Source: Macropodus opercularis
Taxonomy: Eukaryota > Chordata > Actinopteri > Anabantiformes > Osphronemidae
Assembly (NCBI GenBank): GCA_030770545.1
Contig: CM061102.1
Span: 14,686,501 to 14,750,500, forward strand
DNA length: 64,000 nucleotides
Direction: 5' to 3'
Below are positions 59,809 to 64,000 of the stretch, piece by piece. Position numbers and translations under genes: made by a program. The notes under the pieces were generated by a model. The model made no database searches and had not been told where the DNA came from. It was given only the letters and a program-made list of their open reading frames with translations. Numbering within the stretch: position 1 is the first letter of the stretch; every line of letters begins with the position of its first letter.

Positions 59809-62800
59809 TCAACCAATTAATTAATTAAACCATATGTAGACAAGAACATCTGTATCCATCATCAAAATCGCTTGCTTTTTAAGTGTAGTATTTTCCGTAG
59901 TATTTTACCTGTCATACACAAAGACTGGCTACAGAGACATGTTCAGATGTGTGATACCATGAATGCTTTGCTGAAAATGCTCATATTGAGATGTTGTCAG
60001 CAGTTATTCACTGGATAAAGTAAAGTGGCCATTTTATGGTCAATTTACTATGAGCAAATGTTGTACTGTGTAGGAAACAAATAGGCAGAGCTAGTAAATA
60101 CATATTTGCAGGTTGAAAATGCATGTGCTAGTGCTTGAGAAATACAAGAGTCCAGCGCTAGTATTAATCACTCATCGTCAGCTCATCAATAAAATCAACA
60201 TATGGCAAAAAGCATGACTTGAAAGTATGAGGAATTAAAGTCTGAGCTATCTTACCCAGCATGTGTGCAGTGCTTTTCTTATGCTGATCACAAGGTAATA
60301 TATTTACACAGCACATCATCTATTGCCATTTGGTTTCACTTCAGTACTGCTGTCATTACTTTGGACTGGATCCTGGAACATAAGATGTGATGGCTCCCAT
60401 ATGAAAAGCTGCCTTTGAACTGAGAAAGCTCAGGCACTTTGAAGGCAGATGCCATTGCTTGTGTCGTCTACCAGCCAGCAAGAAAAAAACTAACCTAGTT
60501 TAATGCTACCTCACCAAAGCATGAGCAGGCATTCCAAGTGTTTTATCACACTTCCCAGGCTGGAATATTTGGCTCTTTCCTGTTCCTCTCTCTTGGAGAT
60601 GGGTGTGTCTCTGAATTAACAATAACCACTGACAAGAACACTGAATATTACCAGGATATGTGTCACGGATGTGTATTGTTTTGAGATGGGATGGCAGATT
60701 GGAAAACTCACTGACAGTGATCCCTTTGATGTTTCAGCTGCATTTTAATTTGTTATGATGGAAGAGTTAGCATCTATTATAGATTTGGTGAATGCTGACA
60801 CAGAAGCAAAGGCTTTGATGTAGAGAAATGTTAGAGGTCCACGTCCACTGTAATGCAATCCTAAGCACAGCTTCTTTTCCTCATTCTTTTTTATAGTCTT
60901 CGGGTTTAGAACTCTTAACGTCAAGTCCTATACTAAAGCAACGCCTCATTGAAAATGGCATCACCAGGCAATATTACCTAGTGATACCATCTATCATCAA
61001 CCATCATCCATGTAACTTTGCATGTACATACAAACGCAAAATCCAATGTAACAATGTTCATTTTAAAACAAATCTGGCCACAGTATTTTGGAAATATTAA
61101 CTTTTTTTTCTTGGGACATTTTGCAGAAACACACATTTGAAATATGATACAAAATGTCATTAAATTGTTTACTGCTTTGGTCCACTGTGTTCTCATTCTT
61201 CTCATGACTTGGTGTTGATATGTTGAATAACCAGCAGAAAGACATCAGGAGCTCCATACACATCCCCAGTTTTCTTTTCAAGCTGATAGGTATCATCCAG
61301 ACTAGTGTGCCTGACGATTTGATGCTGCATTTTACTAGTATAAACAGAACCAATAGGGTAGAATTTCTTCACTTCACTCCTTGGCTCAAGGAGAAGTACA
61401 GTGTACCATTTTTTTGTGCACCATGGTCTTTGACTTGAGTAATCTGATCTTTCCATTAGTACTTTGTTTCTCAGTAAAGCCATTTATTACAAACATTTAA
61501 AGTTTGTTTCACTAAAAGACTCTCCCAATGCTGAGACTGTCCACAGAGAAAAATAATAATGCATCCTGCGAAATAGTGCATTATCACGTCCCATGATGCC
61601 ACTCACACTAACAATCTCATCACCAGTATTCATTGACAAAAACCTTGTTTAACTGGCACAGCTGTGGAGAACAGAACAGACAGATTTGATAGGGAAGCAA
61701 CAATGCCAGCATCAGACAGCAAAGAATCAGGTCACGGATGTACAAACCACAGCCAATAGGGAGTAGACAGAGAAGCAATTCAGGCCCATTCACCAGAGGT
61801 CAACAGAATTCAGAGTAGAGGCAGAATCATAGTATAGAAAGGAAGCACAGGCCAAACACAGTTTGTCATAGTTAAATATTCAAAAACACTCAGGAACTAG
61901 GTTGAATGTGATCAGGATGAAGCGCAATTTGGAGAAGGTGTTTAAATAATGACATGAGCAGGTGAGTAATCAGTCGCGCAGAAACCAGGAATGACTGACA
62001 GAAAAAACTCACCAAAGTAATGGTTAGACTTTGAAAAAAATGTAAATATAAAATGTGTTTACCTCAGTTGAACTGTGTTGTTAAAGCTACCACTTTTTAG
62101 CCCTTTGATTCCGTTTCGTAATTAATTACTGACTGTAACATGTAGTCGCAACACCTGTCTTTATGTCAGTTTTGCTGAGATGAAGGCTGACATGTGCCTA
62201 GATCCCCAGTTCTATCCGCCAGCAGCTCCATTGGTAGAAGAGCTACATTTTTAATCACCGAGACACTAGTGTTATTAAGCCGGAGGACCAGTTTGTTCAT
62301 TCATCTATGCCTGGGGTTAGTGTGGCTGAGAATGTGTGTCCTCCTACCACTGTGCTTCAGCCCTCCAGATTTAGAGCCTCTTAAAGACACCACATGTTGC
62401 ATTTTATTGTCGATGAATCATTACCACATTAGTTCTGTGGCATTAGTCTAATTGCTGTAAACAGAAGATGACTGCGGGGATTCCGTACTGCAGGTTTGGC
62501 AGTAAATCTATTGGATCATTTTGCAGCTCTCCCAAAGGGTCTGGTTCACTGAACACATTAGAAAGTGCTTCAACATAGAGTATTACATAGAATTAGTCCT
62601 GTTTAAAAGTCACATTAGGGGAATTTTGATACAGTTTTATTTACCAGATTGAATCAATAGTTATTCTTAGTAATAATTACGTTAGTAAACTTTTGTTCAA
62701 GCTATGTTGAGCTCATTTTTTATAAGGGTATGTTACAACCTTCCCCCATAGTGTATGACATAAAGAGAAAGGCCACACAGTTACAGGGAATTCAGCATTA

Positions 62801-62944
62801 TTTAATAGAAGTTATAAAACTGTGTTACTGTTCCACTAAACATACACACATTATACTTCTCACAACCAAATTAGCAATGCAAATTAACATTAGCACAATA
62901 AGACGTACGTGTAGGAGCCTAAAAACGATTACTATCAAAAGCAA
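59809..62944. other. Intronic DNA, no gene recognised
   Basis: No exon, RNA gene or clear element was recognised, and there are no TACAGTA/TACTGTA heptamers. About 61660-62000 has the look of a diverged dispersed repeat (caggaactagg, ggtgagtaatcag) but no ends could be set. Overlapping minus-strand ORFs of 93 and 96 codons at 61063-61483 have no recognisable domain. Confidence 0.5.
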
Positions 62945-63265
62945 ATGCGTATGATCGTCCGTCTGCAGGACGTAGTGTGAGAGAGAGTGTGAGAGCATGA
63001 GACCGATGAAACGGCGCATGCGCCACTCGCCAAACCATACGTCTCACTGACCACGTTGCGCGTAGAGAACTTCTTAACTTTAATTCAAGTTCGGCGGAAC
63101 AGTGTACGGCCCATATAAATAACAATGAATGTGGTTTTCAATAGTTTTCCACTAAACACTAATTTGGGACACAGGTCACAAGCAGGAACAATTACGAATC
63201 GAAGCGCTCCGTTTCATAGCCTTGAGGCGGGGGCGGAGCTCCACCGCAAAAGCCACCCTGGTCCA
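62945..63265. promoter_or_regulatory. CpG-rich patch with NRF1-type palindrome and GC box
   Basis: I count about 23 CpG dinucleotides in 320 bases, close to or above expectation for its roughly 50% GC; the sequence around it is strongly CpG-poor. It holds gcgcatgcgc (63014-63023), a full NRF1-type palindrome, a GC box in ggcgggggcgg (63227-63236 region), and a TATA-like catataaata (about 63113). No start codon with a convincing ORF follows on either strand. It could be an alternative or embedded promoter, or a young CpG-rich insertion. Confidence 0.45.
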
Positions 63266-64000
63266 ACAGCTTCAGTCCCAAAGGTTCCTACCTGAGATTT
63301 ATGTTACCATTAGCTGTGAACACTAAATAAATATGGAAAGTGTATAATCCAATCCTCCTATGTTTTATAATATATAGTATTGTTTAAACTTCTTGCTATA
63401 GCTAGGCAGTCATTTCCTTAATCAATAACTCTATGCAGTTAATCATTGCAATTCTAGTCAGAACACAGACATTTTTGATTGTGTCCCCAGTCCATTAGCA
63501 TGTAGACCAGAAAGATTGCTTTTATAATAGCTATTGAGAATTTTAAAACTGTTGTGATCCGAATGGAAATCTGTAAAACTTGAGTGGAACATCTAACCGT
63601 ATACCCAGTGGAATATTTATGTGATGATATTGTTGAACATAAATTGGGGAAACAGTGTGAAGGCCACAGCCTCAGCTACCCCACAAGTCTGGTAACACTT
63701 TCATTCATTATAATTTTACATTAAGCTTAGTTGGTGGTTTAATAAGGAGACTACATTTCATTTAAGTTTTGAGTTTATTTGTCTGACTCATAATTGATGT
63801 AGCTAATTGATGATAATTGATAATGTTGTCTAATCTGTATTATGTTTTCTTTTGAGTTACTATTATGTTGGTTAGACTGAGTTCCTGCACTGAGGCTTGT
63901 ATCTTTTTTTTTTTTTTTTGTATTTAAAGTGATCTGAGAATGTTGTCAGTCTACCATCTAGTGCGTGTTTTTATTGTGTTAGTGTTGGTAATATTGACCC
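63266..64000. other. Intronic DNA, nothing recognised
   Basis: AT-rich sequence with a T-tract at 63906-63920. No exon or element was seen before the window ends. Confidence 0.5.

Noticed and set aside
61660..62010. Diverged repeat-like stretch
   Set aside because: Resembles known fish repeats only loosely, with no ends or coding blocks.

Overview
The window looks like intronic DNA from a ray-finned fish, most likely a percomorph-type teleost. It is AT-rich and holds one convincing host coding exon. The repeats are the usual teleost mix: a tRNA-headed SINE whose mid-section runs gtttgcatgttctcccc, Tc1-like elements, piggyBac elements, an L2/CR1-type LINE whose 3' end runs tttatttatatagcgccaat on the opposite strand, and an L1-type LINE remnant.

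The host gene is an IgLON cell-adhesion gene (opcml preferred, ntm possible) on the + strand. Its exon at 39934-40169 encodes most of the first Ig domain and has good splice signals on both sides. No other exon of the gene was recognised. About 39.9 kb of upstream intron and 23.8 kb of downstream intron therefore surround it, which suits the very large early introns of IgLON genes.

Layout. 1-13 kb: intron with an intact SINE (1969-2345, 13-bp target duplications) and an L1-type reverse transcriptase fragment (about 3060-3640). 13-21 kb: few repeats, somewhat richer in GC, candidate regulatory DNA. 21-39.9 kb: intron with a LINE 3' end (26231), a pentanucleotide array beside a Tc1 remnant (30050-30436), an unexplained 227-codon ORF on the minus strand (35233-35916) and a long TG array (36612). 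39.9-43.8 kb: the exon, then a Tc1 element 61 bases after the 5' splice site, a SINE piece, and a 2.0-kb piggyBac relic with a further insertion inside it. 44-57 kb: intron with small repeat fragments and a second Tc1 remnant (53464). 57.2-59.8 kb: a Tc1 copy broken by a LINE and by a TTAA-flanked piggyBac-type MITE. 59.8-64 kb: unremarkable except for a CpG-rich patch with an NRF1-type palindrome and a GC box near 63.0-63.25 kb.

Two signals stand out. The heptamer TACAGTA/TACTGTA occurs about 60 times by eye count, against roughly 13 expected from base composition. It is the known footprint of Tc1/Sleeping Beauty-type excision. Also, the piggyBac relic carries four palindromes that each match GGTCAnnnTGACC, the core of an oestrogen response element. 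All calls come from reading the sequence; no database search was run.
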